64,000 nucleotides of DNA. Source: Candidatus Thorarchaeota archaeon MP8T_1 (GTDB taxonomy: Archaea > Asgardarchaeota > Thorarchaeia > Thorarchaeales > Thorarchaeaceae). The translations under genes were made by a program, and so were the position numbers. How positions within the stretch are numbered: the stretch's first letter is position 1; each line of letters begins with the position of its first letter. This document shows, piece by piece, positions 39,470 through 48,614 of this stretch. Under the pieces are notes generated by a model, which saw only the letters and a list, made by a program, of their open reading frames with translations, searched no databases and had not been told where the DNA came from. The stretch lies in NCBI GenBank assembly GCA_002825465.1, contig PJER01000006.1:1-64000 (forward strand), given 5' to 3'.

Positions 39470-41503
39470 TTATCGCTCGATATCTCTACGATATTTTTCC
39501 ACGAGTTCGATTAATTGTTCTTCACCTTTCAATCGAGCTTGTTCACGAACATCTTTCATAAAGACTTGAAAGATCTTGTCAAACTTCTTGCGACTGATGA
39601 ATGCAAATTCGTCAACTCGTTGTAGTTCGACATCTTCTGCATCGATAACCGGGATTACAGATTTTATCAGTACATCTCTTGGAAGATGAGATAATGGTGT
39701 ATCAACAACAAGAGCACGTATTTCACGCTCAATCAGTAATCCAGCTGTTTGTGGACCTCCTCCAGAAGCATCTTCGAAAAGAATAATATCTCCAGGTTTT
39801 AGACCTACTTTTTTGTGATACTCGTCAATACTTTCACGTGTGAAGTGGGGGATTACCTTAACTGCAAGCATGTCTCCACGCATTTCTAAATGCTTTACAC
39901 CCTTCAATAACTCAAGTCTATGTTTTAGAGTCTTCATATCTTTCTTGAGAGTATCAGCTTCATGCTGTTCTTTTCTTAAAGCAGACTTTGTCTTCTCAAC
40001 TTCTCTATCACGTTTGATTTTCCAGAAGTTATCTCGGCTAATGATTTCCAAGCTGTCAGATAATTCACTCTCACGGAATTTCAAATATTCGATGAGTCTT
40101 TGGAGATCTTCTACTTTATCAAAAAGAGTACGATTTTCTTCCATCAATTGTTCATTCTTTAACAAGATAGCGTCAAATCGTTCTTTGGTCAGTTCTATTT
40201 CCGGTTCTGGTTGTTCCTCAGGGATTGTTTCAGGTACTTCAGAATCAACCCGTTCTAGGGTTGCACGTGCTTCATTGATTGATACGCCTTTGATGACAAG
40301 GGCTTTGAGATTATTTCTATCAATCTGCAGTTGTTCCTCATGCACTATTCGGTCTATTTGTTGGAGTTTTGATTGGATTGACCTGTAAGCATATACAGCA
40401 GCTGTTAGAGCGTCGCGTTCATGAGCATTACGTACTCTGATTGCATCAGAGTAATTTCTTGCCAACTCTTGCTTCTCTGAAACTGGAATTGGTTTCGGTG
40501 GTGTGAATACAGGTGCATTTATTGTACTGGCTATCTTTTCCACAAAATGAGGTACTTGTGGAACATCAGAAGCAATCATTACTGGAATGCCTTTTTCGTA
40601 GACTTCACGGATAATATCAGCTCTAGTTAGCCCCTTTCTACTTCGAAGTATTCGAATTCGACCTTCTAATGAGAGTATACAATATGCGGCTGTGGTTCCA
40701 GGATCGATACCAAGAATGAAGTACTTCGTTTTATCGCTTCGTGTTGCTGGCTTGGGTTCAAGCGGGAGAAATTCAACGCGTTTTCGAACTGGTGCTATGA
40801 GAACCTTGAAATCACCGCTCTTCTTTGATTCAATAAGATTACTGATTATTGGCAGTGGTGCATTGGTAACAAGTCGAGCACTGGAGTATCCAAAGTCTGA
40901 AGTACGGATATCGATATCATAATCAATATCAGCCTCTTTTAGTTGGGTTTCGATGAAACGGGTCATCTGTTGAATTTCAGAATGAATTCTTCGACGATAA
41001 CGATTTGCGCTCTGACCTCCTTTACCTGGTTTTCGACCACGTGAAACCTTAATTTCACTTTGCTCACTAAAACATTCTAGATAGTGACCAACTCCTCTAA
41101 AGGCAAGTTGAGCGGCAAATCGAGCGGACTCTAGAGCTGTGGGTTTCCCTTTCACTTGTAAACCATGACGTCGTGCTAGTATTTTGAGAGCAATTTGATG
41201 TGGAGGAACTCCGGTTACTTGAACAATCTTTGTTTCAGTAGGGATTCTATCAGCTAAACGAAATAGGGATCTGTTATCAGGCACAATTTCAAAGATGTTA
41301 TCAGTACAGAGCCATTTTGGCTTGAATTCTCGAACAAGTTTAAGGAGTGCACCGCGGGAAATTTCTTCATACTCATTAACGATGTTTTCATTGTGTAGAA
41401 TTACAGCAGCGAATTTTGGTGCTTTTTTTGATTTAGGACTGTAAGAGGGTAGGATATCGAACCCAATTATAAACACATTTTCATCGTCCATTAAGTTCAG
41501 CAC
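39470..41503 (-). CDS. DUF460 (COG2433) RuvC/YqgF-like protein
   Basis: This 677-residue archaeal DUF460 protein has an N-terminal domain with 'IIGFDILPSYSPKSKKAPKF' and 'VTGVPPHQIALKILARRHGL', a basic patch, and an RNase H-like fold 'YFILGIDPGTTAAYCILSLEGRIRIL' (about residues 262-287) followed by 'PVMIASDVPQVPHFVEKIA' and 'AHERDALTAAVYAY'. A long coiled coil comes next (about 450-550), then a C-terminal domain. The RuvC-like acidic D in DPGT and the later D-A-L pattern suggest a nucleic-acid resolvase or scaffold. Function is unproven. Convergent with the Sm-like gene. Confidence 0.85.
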   Translation of the reverse strand: MLNLMDDENVFIIGFDILPSYSPKSKKAPKFAAVILHNENIVNEYEEISRGALLKLVREFKPKWLCTDNIFEIVPDNRSLFRLADRIPTETKIVQVTGVPPHQIALKILARRHGLQVKGKPTALESARFAAQLAFRGVGHYLECFSEQSEIKVSRGRKPGKGGQSANRYRRRIHSEIQQMTRFIETQLKEADIDYDIDIRTSDFGYSSARLVTNAPLPIISNLIESKKSGDFKVLIAPVRKRVEFLPLEPKPATRSDKTKYFILGIDPGTTAAYCILSLEGRIRILRSRKGLTRADIIREVYEKGIPVMIASDVPQVPHFVEKIASTINAPVFTPPKPIPVSEKQELARNYSDAIRVRNAHERDALTAAVYAYRSIQSKLQQIDRIVHEEQLQIDRNNLKALVIKGVSINEARATLERVDSEVPETIPEEQPEPEIELTKERFDAILLKNEQLMEENRTLFDKVEDLQRLIEYLKFRESELSDSLEIISRDNFWKIKRDREVEKTKSALRKEQHEADTLKKDMKTLKHRLELLKGVKHLEMRGDMLAVKVIPHFTRESIDEYHKKVGLKPGDIILFEDASGGGPQTAGLLIEREIRALVVDTPLSHLPRDVLIKSVIPVIDAEDVELQRVDEFAFISRKKFDKIFQVFMKDVREQARLKGEEQLIELVEKYRRDIER

Positions 41504-41589
41504 TCACTCGGATAGTAATAATCATGAATGGCTATCAAGATATTTGTCTAGTCAGTCAAGTCTTTCATCTTTGTAATCCTAAAACAGCA

Positions 41590-41600
41590 AGTATATTAAA
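41590..41600 (+). promoter_or_regulatory. Candidate TATA box for the ArsR-type gene
   Basis: AGTATATTAAA lies about 40 nt before the GTG start of the HTH gene, in the gap with the divergent DUF460 gene. A short leader would begin near 41620. By consensus only. Confidence 0.5.
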
Positions 41601-41635
41601 GGCCCGCTTGAGCAAAACGCCAACACTCACTCGAG

Positions 41636-41926
41636 GTGCAACAACTGTCCGAACAACTTCAAGTTAACAACAAAGATGCCATCCTTAAGATTGGACGCGC
41701 ACTGTCATCAGGAACACGACTTAAGATTTTACAACTTCTCCTTCAAGGTGAGAAAGATGTGACTCGCGTTGCTCGTCACCTAGGTGGAACTGAAGCTAAT
41801 GCTAGTGCACAAATTAAGATTCTATATGATGCTGGTCTGCTAGAGTGTAGATATGAACCAGGTCAACATGGTCTAAAGAAGATTTCAAAGACAAAGGTAA
41901 AACGTCTCATCATTGATTTTGAATAA
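41636..41926 (+). CDS. ArsR-family winged-helix regulator
   Basis: This 96-residue single-domain winged helix has the recognition segment 'LSSGTRLKILQLLLQGEKDVTRVARHLGGTEANASAQIKILYDAGLLECRYEPGQHGLKKISKTKVKRLII'. Sequence order and length match ArsR/HTH_20 proteins. No Cys metal site typical of ArsR/SmtB is visible, so it is not an arsenic/cadmium sensor by sequence. GTG start. Monocistronic. Confidence 0.8.
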   Translation: MQQLSEQLQVNNKDAILKIGRALSSGTRLKILQLLLQGEKDVTRVARHLGGTEANASAQIKILYDAGLLECRYEPGQHGLKKISKTKVKRLIIDFE

Positions 41927-41943
41927 TCAAATAATCTTTGATT

Positions 41944-42576
41944 CTATTCAGCTGGAGAGCTTGAATAACTGATAAGGTGAGCTTTCCAGCGACGAATTCT
42001 TTTGAGAATATTATCGCGTTCTTCGTTTCTAATACCTCGTTCTCCACGAGCTTTTAGAAAGTTTAGTACAATATCCATATCACGTGATACTTTCTTCTTT
42101 CTTTCATCATCATCGATAAGGTATTCCTTAGCACTCTGAAGATACTCCAGAATTATATCAGCAGTCGCCTCTCCTGTACGAAGTTCCCGAGCTATTGGGT
42201 CAAGTACTCTGTTTACTTTGGCATTCGTAGAACTTGATTCCTCAGGATCCGAGAGATTCAGTGTTTCATTATTGGTATCTGCAGTGTCTTTCAATTGGGG
42301 CTCAGGAGTGACAGGTTCTGGGTCTTCATCTGCCAATGGTTCAGAAGGTGTTAACAATTCATCTTTATGGTCTTGTGCGGGTTTAACTTCAGAGAAAAGA
42401 GGCATGATACTGGGAGTGCTATCTTCGGGAAGTCCCGTAACTAGGTGAAGACGCTCTCTTAGTTCACGTAATTGGTTGAAGAGCTCAACAAGACCTGATT
42501 GCATATGGTCAATAAGTTGGCGAATATCATCAAGTTCGTCATCATTCAAGGACATAAGGCCCCCAAGGAGTATCAA
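41944..42576 (-). CDS. Orphan acidic protein downstream of herA
   Basis: This 210-residue protein of unknown family has an N-terminal amphipathic helix region ('LDDIRQLIDHMQSGLVELFNQLRELRERLHLV') that could oligomerise. A long acidic, Pro/Thr/Ser-rich linker spans about residues 70-125. A basic helical C-terminus ends 'RDNILKRIRRWKAHLISYSSS'. The first codons overlap a second ATG (residue 8, MSLNDDEL). It is the last gene of the pyrG-nurA-herA operon (45 nt after herA), which suggests a partner of the HerA-NurA resection complex. Confidence 0.6.
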   Translation of the reverse strand: MILLGGLMSLNDDELDDIRQLIDHMQSGLVELFNQLRELRERLHLVTGLPEDSTPSIMPLFSEVKPAQDHKDELLTPSEPLADEDPEPVTPEPQLKDTADTNNETLNLSDPEESSSTNAKVNRVLDPIARELRTGEATADIILEYLQSAKEYLIDDDERKKKVSRDMDIVLNFLKARGERGIRNEERDNILKRIRRWKAHLISYSSSPAE

Positions 42577-42620
42577 ATAGACTTCCAGTCCAAGGTCTTA
42601 TCAGGATTGTGGGGATTTCG

Positions 42621-44135
42621 TCACTTATCAGCTCTCTTCACCGCATCCGTTAGACTTAATCCCAATCCTTCAGGTTCAAATTTTCTTTTTCTGACTTTTA
42701 CGAAAGTGGGAACGGAAACAGTTTCCCCTACAAATAAAGCTTCACCAATCTCTAACGTAGTAATCGCATCCAATGACGGCCTATCAATACCTTCACTTGA
42801 CTTACCAATATGATCTAGATCATATGGATTTGTACATCGAAAGATGGCTTGATTACTACATTGACTCAGTACTGTTGTAGATAGCTTTACAGGTCTCTGA
42901 GATATTAAACAAAGAAGTGCATGGAATTTTCTTCCTTCTCGGGCTATGGTTTCAATACGGCTCTTTGGCAGAGCCAATTCATGGCGACTCTCAGGACAAA
43001 ATTGATGAGCCTCTTCCAGAATCAATAATACAGGAGGGATTTCATCCCTTCTACGAAGATTAAGCAATTCACTGGCTAAATGTGCAACAACGATCTGTTT
43101 CTTTTTCAGACTAATAAAATCACTTAGATCAATTAGAGTAATTTTTCCTGGTTTTACAATGGTTTTTACATCAGGAACAGAACTCTTTCCAAAAAGGCGT
43201 GTATCATCAAGATTAATCAACCAACCAATAAGCGCCTCTCGTGTATTCTTGCTAATCGTTTCGTCATCTCTCACACGAGTCACAACATCAGAAAGAGTGT
43301 ACCCTGTTTTCATAGTATCACCCATTTCAGAGAGGACTCGTCTGAGATCGCGAACTTGGATCGAACTCATATCTGCAACAAGAGAACCAATTGTTTCAGC
43401 TGAAAGTGATTGAACCGGAATTTGAATATGTGAACCTCTAATATGTTCAACTTTAAACTCGTTTTCAGAGAAACCTAAATCTTCAGGTCGTATATCCTTC
43501 AGATAACTGTATTCACCATGAACATCAACTACAACTACTGAGAGACGTCCTTGTGATTTCTTTCGTGAGAGAAGCTCCTCAAGTAGGACTGATACAAAAT
43601 AGGATTTCCCCGCTCCACTCATTGCTAGAATGGCAAGATGCTTTGATAGTAGACGGTTGATGGAGGGAGTGAATTCAAGACTCTGGTAAGCGAGTGTTCC
43701 TAGATTCAGGCCTTCCTTGTTATCCAGTCGGAGAAAAGCAGCTAGCGTGTCTTCATCAACTCTCCGCACAACTGAACCGGGAGATATTGCAAAATATGGT
43801 CTAGCTGTTCTTTTATCGACCCATAATCCTAGTACCCTTGCTTTTGCCACAGTGTACTGCCATCTATCAGTAGGAAATATAGCACGCAAGGGTTCTCCTC
43901 TCGATTGGTATTCTCTTACAGCTTCTGCATGTTGGTAATATCGATTAGTACGAAGTAAATCTTGAACCCTTGCAATGACTGTTCCATTGTCAGTAACAAC
44001 TGCGACAAATTCTCCACGTCGGGCGATTATCTCTTTCGGACCGCCTTCTAATACAAAGGAGAATTCCATCACATTAGGACCATTATCTGTACTAACTACT
44101 GTACCAAGTCTAGCTGTTGATTCATATTCAGACAT
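42621..44135 (-). CDS. herA: HerA bipolar DNA helicase
   Basis: This 504-residue FtsK/HerA-type ATPase has an N-terminal HAS-barrel ('ARLGTVVSTDNGPNVMEFSFVLEGG'), Walker A 'LAILAMSGAGKSYFVSVLLEELL', Walker B 'VLLILEEAHQFCPE', and a C-terminal arginine-finger segment 'RKFHALLCLISQRPVKLSTTVLSQCSNQAIFRC'. It acts with NurA at DNA ends. The HerA start is 3 nt after the NurA stop. No mre11/rad50 genes follow, unlike the classical four-gene cluster. Confidence 0.93.
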   Translation of the reverse strand: MSEYESTARLGTVVSTDNGPNVMEFSFVLEGGPKEIIARRGEFVAVVTDNGTVIARVQDLLRTNRYYQHAEAVREYQSRGEPLRAIFPTDRWQYTVAKARVLGLWVDKRTARPYFAISPGSVVRRVDEDTLAAFLRLDNKEGLNLGTLAYQSLEFTPSINRLLSKHLAILAMSGAGKSYFVSVLLEELLSRKKSQGRLSVVVVDVHGEYSYLKDIRPEDLGFSENEFKVEHIRGSHIQIPVQSLSAETIGSLVADMSSIQVRDLRRVLSEMGDTMKTGYTLSDVVTRVRDDETISKNTREALIGWLINLDDTRLFGKSSVPDVKTIVKPGKITLIDLSDFISLKKKQIVVAHLASELLNLRRRDEIPPVLLILEEAHQFCPESRHELALPKSRIETIAREGRKFHALLCLISQRPVKLSTTVLSQCSNQAIFRCTNPYDLDHIGKSSEGIDRPSLDAITTLEIGEALFVGETVSVPTFVKVRKRKFEPEGLGLSLTDAVKRADK

Positions 44136-44138
44136 AAT

Positions 44139-45302
44139 TTAGCCTCCTCCAAATGGATTTCTGGACCGCCTCTTTTCAAGTGAAGTATAGGTAAGACCAG
44201 AGAGCGCCATTAAGCGATCAATGATAAGCTGCGTTTCATTTGTTGTTATTTTTGCTCGAGTATCAGCTTCAAGAATGGGAGTAGGAATACCATATTCTGG
44301 ATGTTGCCATGATAAGGGAAGAATCGCTGCAAGTGCTTTATCAACCTTTGAAACATCATCGGGAACTCCTTCAGTTAGGATTTCAATTCGTAAAGGAAGG
44401 TCATCTCTTGCAGTCTTCAGATATGTTACCCAGATTGATGACGCCCATTCAGTAAGGTCTTCTGCGATTGAATTTGAGTTAGACTGTAATTCAGATGAAT
44501 ATTTGAAAATGAAAGAACGTTCGCCTTCTTTGAGATATGTATCAAGTATATCACAATCCCTTGACATCTTTAGGAGCCAACGATAATCAACTCCTTGCAT
44601 TAACTCAAAAATTGCTGGTTTTCGAATGATGTGCGGTAGAAAATCACCAAGAAAATTCGTGACTCTACTTGACCTACTGTCTTTGACTATTCCAATAAGT
44701 GTCGTACCTTTCTTTCGTGCCTTGTGATATAGCTGTTTGTATAATGCTAGAACTTCTTGAAATTTCTCAAAAACTATTGAACCACTTTGGGGGCGGTCTC
44801 TAGGGTGATAGAAGAGAGACCCATCAACAAGAATGAGATCTGAATGATATTCCTCAAGAACAGATAGAGTTACTCGAAGTTCAGCAGCAACTCTCTCTAA
44901 TGAGGCAAGTTGATCTAATTCTGCACCGGAGAGTGTGAGCATCATCGGTCTAATCTGAGGTTCTGGAAATGGATCAGGAAAGAATTCAACATTGGGACCT
45001 TCTTTCGGACCAAATTGAAAAATTACAGCAATAGCGCGAGTTAGAAGGAGATCCATTGACCTGAAACGTCTACGAACAAGTCCACCATCAACCCCAGCAA
45101 TTTTTAAGCCAGCCAGATTAGTAGCCTCTATTTTTTTGGTAAAATCAGAATCGATGACATTAGAAGCGATTCCTGGAAATTTGCTCAGATTAATAGTTCC
45201 TTTAATTTGGTCCATTACCTTACCAAATTGCTTCTTTGTAGTCTCGATTCTTTCTATCTCTTCAACAAGTTGTGACAATAGCACATCGAGATTTTTATCC
45301 AC
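44139..45302 (-). CDS. nurA: NurA 5'-3' nuclease
   Basis: This 387-residue nuclease has the NurA core 'LAGLKIAGVDGGLVRRRFRSMDLLLTRAIAVIF' (acidic D-G-G motif with an adjacent patch) and a second metal position around 'YHSDLILVDGSLFYHP'. The later 'GIVKDSRSSRVTNFLGDFL' is also typical. NurA degrades DNA in a ring around HerA. Coupled to herA; upstream it abuts pyrG by 1 nt, so the whole group is co-transcribed. Confidence 0.9.
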   Translation of the reverse strand: MDKNLDVLLSQLVEEIERIETTKKQFGKVMDQIKGTINLSKFPGIASNVIDSDFTKKIEATNLAGLKIAGVDGGLVRRRFRSMDLLLTRAIAVIFQFGPKEGPNVEFFPDPFPEPQIRPMMLTLSGAELDQLASLERVAAELRVTLSVLEEYHSDLILVDGSLFYHPRDRPQSGSIVFEKFQEVLALYKQLYHKARKKGTTLIGIVKDSRSSRVTNFLGDFLPHIIRKPAIFELMQGVDYRWLLKMSRDCDILDTYLKEGERSFIFKYSSELQSNSNSIAEDLTEWASSIWVTYLKTARDDLPLRIEILTEGVPDDVSKVDKALAAILPLSWQHPEYGIPTPILEADTRAKITTNETQLIIDRLMALSGLTYTSLEKRRSRNPFGGG

Positions 45303-46981
45303 TATCCCTTCACTCTCATCTTCTTGTATTCTAGAGCAGCCCTTATCAACCCCAAGTAAAGTGGGTGTGGTTCTCCGGGACGTGATTTGAATTCTGGATG
45401 ATATTGTACACCTACCCAGAAAGGATGATTTACAAGTTCAATAGCATTGATTATTCGTTTTGTTGTATCATATGCTGATACCTTGAGACCCTTGTCAGAC
45501 ATTTTTCGGAGATATCTATCAATAAGGTGGAAACGGTGTCTAAAACGTTCGCGCACACGGTCTCGACCATATATCTGATGAAGTCTTGTACCCTCAACAA
45601 TTACAACTTCATGGCCGCCAAGTCGCATTGTTCCGCCCTTATCTTCTGTAAGCTTTTGATCATCCATTAAATCAACAACAGGATATAGACTGTCAGGATC
45701 AACCTCAGTAGTATTGGCGCCTTTCCATTCCATGACTTTCCTTGCAAAAGCCACTGTTGATAATTGAGCTCCATAACAGATACCCAATAGAGGTACCTTT
45801 GTGTCCAAGGAAACCATAGAAGCGCAAATCATTCCTTCAACACCACGTTCTCCAAATCCTGGAGTTAGTAAGACTCCATCAACATCTGAAAGGTCCTTGT
45901 TCAAACATTCCTCAGTGGTGCGATCTTCTGTTTCAATCCATTTAATTTCAACTTCCGCATTGCATGCTGCGGCAGCATGACTAAGAGCTTCATTGATGCT
46001 TTTGTATGAATCACCCAGTGTAGTATATTTCCCGGGCATTGCAATCACAACTTTTTCAGTTGGATTTCTGAAGGACTGCACAATATCATGCCATGATTTT
46101 GTGTCAGGTTCTCTAGATTCAAGTGCGAAATGATTAACGAGAATATTCCCAAGACCTTCTTCCTCAAAAGATAGAGGTAGCTGATAGATTATTGGAATAT
46201 CAGGATTTGATATGACCTGCTCTTTTGGAACATTACAAAAGAGTGCAATCTTCTCCTTCGCGGCTATTGATAGAGGCATCTCTGATCTACAAATCATAAT
46301 ATCTGGTTGGATACCCAAGCTCTGCAGTGTTCTCACACTATGCTGTGTTGGTTTTGTTTTGAATTCACCTACAGCCTTCATGTATGGAACTAGTGTGACA
46401 TGAACAACTGCCACACGATTCCTTCCAACCTCTCGTGCAAGCTGACGAACAGCTTCCAAAAATGGCATGGCTTCAATATCACCTACAGTCCCGCCAATCT
46501 CAACAAGGAGTACATCAGGGACAGGTTCCTTGTTTACAACATCCCAGATCCTCTGTTTTATTCGGTCTGTGATATGAGGGATTATTTGAACAGTTCTTCC
46601 TAGAAATCCACCTTTTCGTTCTTCAAGTATCACAGACATGTAGATTTGCCCTGATGTGATATTTTGAAACGGTTGGACTTCCATTCCTGTGAAACGTTCG
46701 TAGGTTCCAAAGTCAAGATCAATCTCAGAGATTCTAAAGTCAAAGCCTTCTACAGGACTGAAAGTCCACGTTTGATCAGTTACAAATACTTCGCCATGTT
46801 CTATTGGATTGAGCGTCCCAGGGTCTATATTCAGGTAGGGGTCGATTTTAATTATTCTAACAGTGTATCCACGAAACTGCAATATCTTTGCGATTGATGC
46901 AGTTGTCACTCCTTTACCAATACCAGAAAGAACTCCACCAGTAACGAAGATAAATCTTGAATCATTGTCGGTAGGTACCAA
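45302..46981 (-). CDS. pyrG: CTP synthase
   Basis: This 559-residue enzyme converts UTP to CTP with glutamine. The synthetase half is recognised by 'FIFVTGGVLSGIGKGVTTASI', 'IKIDPYLNIDPGTLNPIEHGEVFVTD' and 'LLVEIGGTVGDIEAMPFLEA'. The glutaminase half carries the catalytic Cys in 'LGICYGAQLS', then the His-x-Glu of 'VQYHPEFKSRP'. The nucleophile elbow reads GICYG rather than the common GICLG, still functional. It is the first gene of the nurA-herA operon. Confidence 0.96.
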   Translation of the reverse strand: MVPTDNDSRFIFVTGGVLSGIGKGVTTASIAKILQFRGYTVRIIKIDPYLNIDPGTLNPIEHGEVFVTDQTWTFSPVEGFDFRISEIDLDFGTYERFTGMEVQPFQNITSGQIYMSVILEERKGGFLGRTVQIIPHITDRIKQRIWDVVNKEPVPDVLLVEIGGTVGDIEAMPFLEAVRQLAREVGRNRVAVVHVTLVPYMKAVGEFKTKPTQHSVRTLQSLGIQPDIMICRSEMPLSIAAKEKIALFCNVPKEQVISNPDIPIIYQLPLSFEEEGLGNILVNHFALESREPDTKSWHDIVQSFRNPTEKVVIAMPGKYTTLGDSYKSINEALSHAAAACNAEVEIKWIETEDRTTEECLNKDLSDVDGVLLTPGFGERGVEGMICASMVSLDTKVPLLGICYGAQLSTVAFARKVMEWKGANTTEVDPDSLYPVVDLMDDQKLTEDKGGTMRLGGHEVVIVEGTRLHQIYGRDRVRERFRHRFHLIDRYLRKMSDKGLKVSAYDTTKRIINAIELVNHPFWVGVQYHPEFKSRPGEPHPLYLGLIRAALEYKKMRVKG

Positions 46982-47093
46982 TTATAATCACCCCTATACA
47001 GAATATCAAGTTCAGGAAATACTTCCTGAGCCAGCTGTCACTGCATTTCGTATAAATCGTTTGCTAAATTTCCCTGAGTGAAGGAGTATGAGA

Positions 47094-47681
47094 TTACGAT
47101 ATTGGTCTGGCAACGACACTTGCTCTCATAGCAGCTTGAAATATGAACTGGAAGGCTTCCAATATATTATGGCCATCCTTTGCAATGCTTCTAAATACAG
47201 GTACTGAGAGAGGAAGTCGAAGATGATCACGGATTTGCCCTTCTTGTACAGCATTAGGGAGATCCTGTTTGTTAAGACAGAGAACGACAGGGAGAAGGCG
47301 CTCTTCTTCTGCAATCATTGACATAAGTTCATTCCAGCTAGCGAGATTCTCATCAATTAGAGAGGCTTGCGAATCAGCCATGAAAATTATACCATCAGCA
47401 CCCACAAGAACGACTTCTCGCGTCGACCTATAGAAATCTTGTCCTGTAGCTGACCATATATGAGCATTGATAGTCCAGTTCTCGTTAAGTGGAAAAGGAA
47501 TAGTTCCAAAATCACAGAACATTGTTCGTCCAACAGTATTTTCAATCGAAGTCAACTTATCTGCATAATCAAGTGATGAAAATAACCATTGGATAGCTGT
47601 TGTTTTTCCACTCATTGCTGGGCCAAAGAACACAATTTTCAGACCTACCGTACGATTACCATAGTCAATAATCATATTCAC
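47094..47681 (-). CDS. MglA/Arf-like small GTPase
   Basis: This 195-residue small GTPase has the P-loop 'FFGPAMSGKTT' (about residues 19-28), 'VGRTMFCDFGTIPF' (switch I/G2 region) and 'WSATGQDFYRSTREVVLVGADGIIFMADSQ', which corresponds to the MglA 'VPGQxFY' switch II rather than the Ras D-x-A-G-Q. G4 is 'LNKQDLP'. The loss of the usual G3 aspartate is shared with MglA. It is the last gene of a three-gene operon with a roadblock protein, the known GAP type for MglA, so the two probably act together. Confidence 0.85.
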   Translation of the reverse strand: MNMIIDYGNRTVGLKIVFFGPAMSGKTTAIQWLFSSLDYADKLTSIENTVGRTMFCDFGTIPFPLNENWTINAHIWSATGQDFYRSTREVVLVGADGIIFMADSQASLIDENLASWNELMSMIAEEERLLPVVLCLNKQDLPNAVQEGQIRDHLRLPLSVPVFRSIAKDGHNILEAFQFIFQAAMRASVVARPIS

Positions 47682-47693
47682 TTCCTCCCTGAA

Positions 47694-48614
47694 TCAAGTC
47701 CCCCACATACTGTCAACCCATGCTCCTAGACCTGAGAGTGTACCAAGTTTCACACAATCAGAGAAATCTTCATGCCATTCAGCTCTGATAAAACGTATGA
47801 GATCAGTCAGCTCTCCACCATCCCAGCCGATAGCTTCATAGAGATTTCTTTCAGTAAGCGTGGTGGAAGCCCCAAGTTCCCTAGCAAGTCTAATCCTTGA
47901 AAGCAATGTGACAGCCCTGCGTGCAGCATGGACATAATTATTGATTTCTTCTTCGAATACATCTTGGGTGAGCTTCTCAGATTCATCATCTAATTTCAGT
48001 ACAGCACTTACAATGTGCTCAGATACATTGGTACCTCGAAGTGATTTCGTCAACAGACGACGAATTCTCTCCAAAGATTGTTTTTTCCGAACCAGAATTT
48101 TATTGACAGTCTTCTTTTCTACATCAAGACTACTGTTACTCTCATTCATGAGGGTGAATTTCAATGAAGAGGGAGATGTTATTCTAAGAATCCCACAATT
48201 GCCAGAGGTATTTAGGATGTGAGATTTAACATCACTAAGTGTATTCTCAGTTACTTGAACTCCAAGAACTGTGGATCCTAATGGTATTGCTAGAATCCAT
48301 CCTGCAAATCGAGATATCCTATCCAGAGCCAATCTGAGATTTCCAGAGAGACCACACACAACAGTTCTACTGACCTCATAGTTATGTTTCTCTTCCTCCC
48401 AGACTGCTAGAATCTCTGATTCGGCGGTAAAATCTCTCCAAAACACCAATTTATGTCGATGTGGACTGAGGGTCGTAAGACACTCTGTGATATCATCAAC
48501 AAGTTCGATATCCTCACCTGCTACAATCACAGGAATTCGCTCTAGGATTGCATTAAGCAATAGGGGAAATTGATTATCCATTAGCTCAATCATGCGTAGT
48601 ATCGAGTATGTCAT
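47694..48614 (-). CDS. Orphan 306-residue protein in the GTPase/roadblock operon
   Basis: No family recognised. It begins 'MTYSILRMIELMDNQFPLLLNAILERIPVIVAGE', a pattern suggesting an N-terminal alpha/beta fold ('VIVAGEDIELVDDITECLTTL', 'TVVCGLSGNLRLALDRI', 'WILAIPLGSTVLGVQV'). From residue 165 it is helical and basic ('RKKQSLERIRRLLTKSLRG'), ending in a region with 'LTERNLYEAIGWDGGELTDLIRFIRAEW'. It overlaps the roadblock gene by 4 nt (ATGA) and precedes the GTPase by 12 nt. The conserved linkage is the main clue; a GTPase effector or regulator is a guess. Confidence 0.65.
   Translation of the reverse strand: MTYSILRMIELMDNQFPLLLNAILERIPVIVAGEDIELVDDITECLTTLSPHRHKLVFWRDFTAESEILAVWEEEKHNYEVSRTVVCGLSGNLRLALDRISRFAGWILAIPLGSTVLGVQVTENTLSDVKSHILNTSGNCGILRITSPSSLKFTLMNESNSSLDVEKKTVNKILVRKKQSLERIRRLLTKSLRGTNVSEHIVSAVLKLDDESEKLTQDVFEEEINNYVHAARRAVTLLSRIRLARELGASTTLTERNLYEAIGWDGGELTDLIRFIRAEWHEDFSDCVKLGTLSGLGAWVDSMWGT

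Noticed and set aside
39840..40388. 182-aa opposite-strand ORF inside DUF460
   Set aside because: It is Ser/Arg/Phe-rich, the typical antisense shadow of a coiled-coil gene, with no domain pattern.
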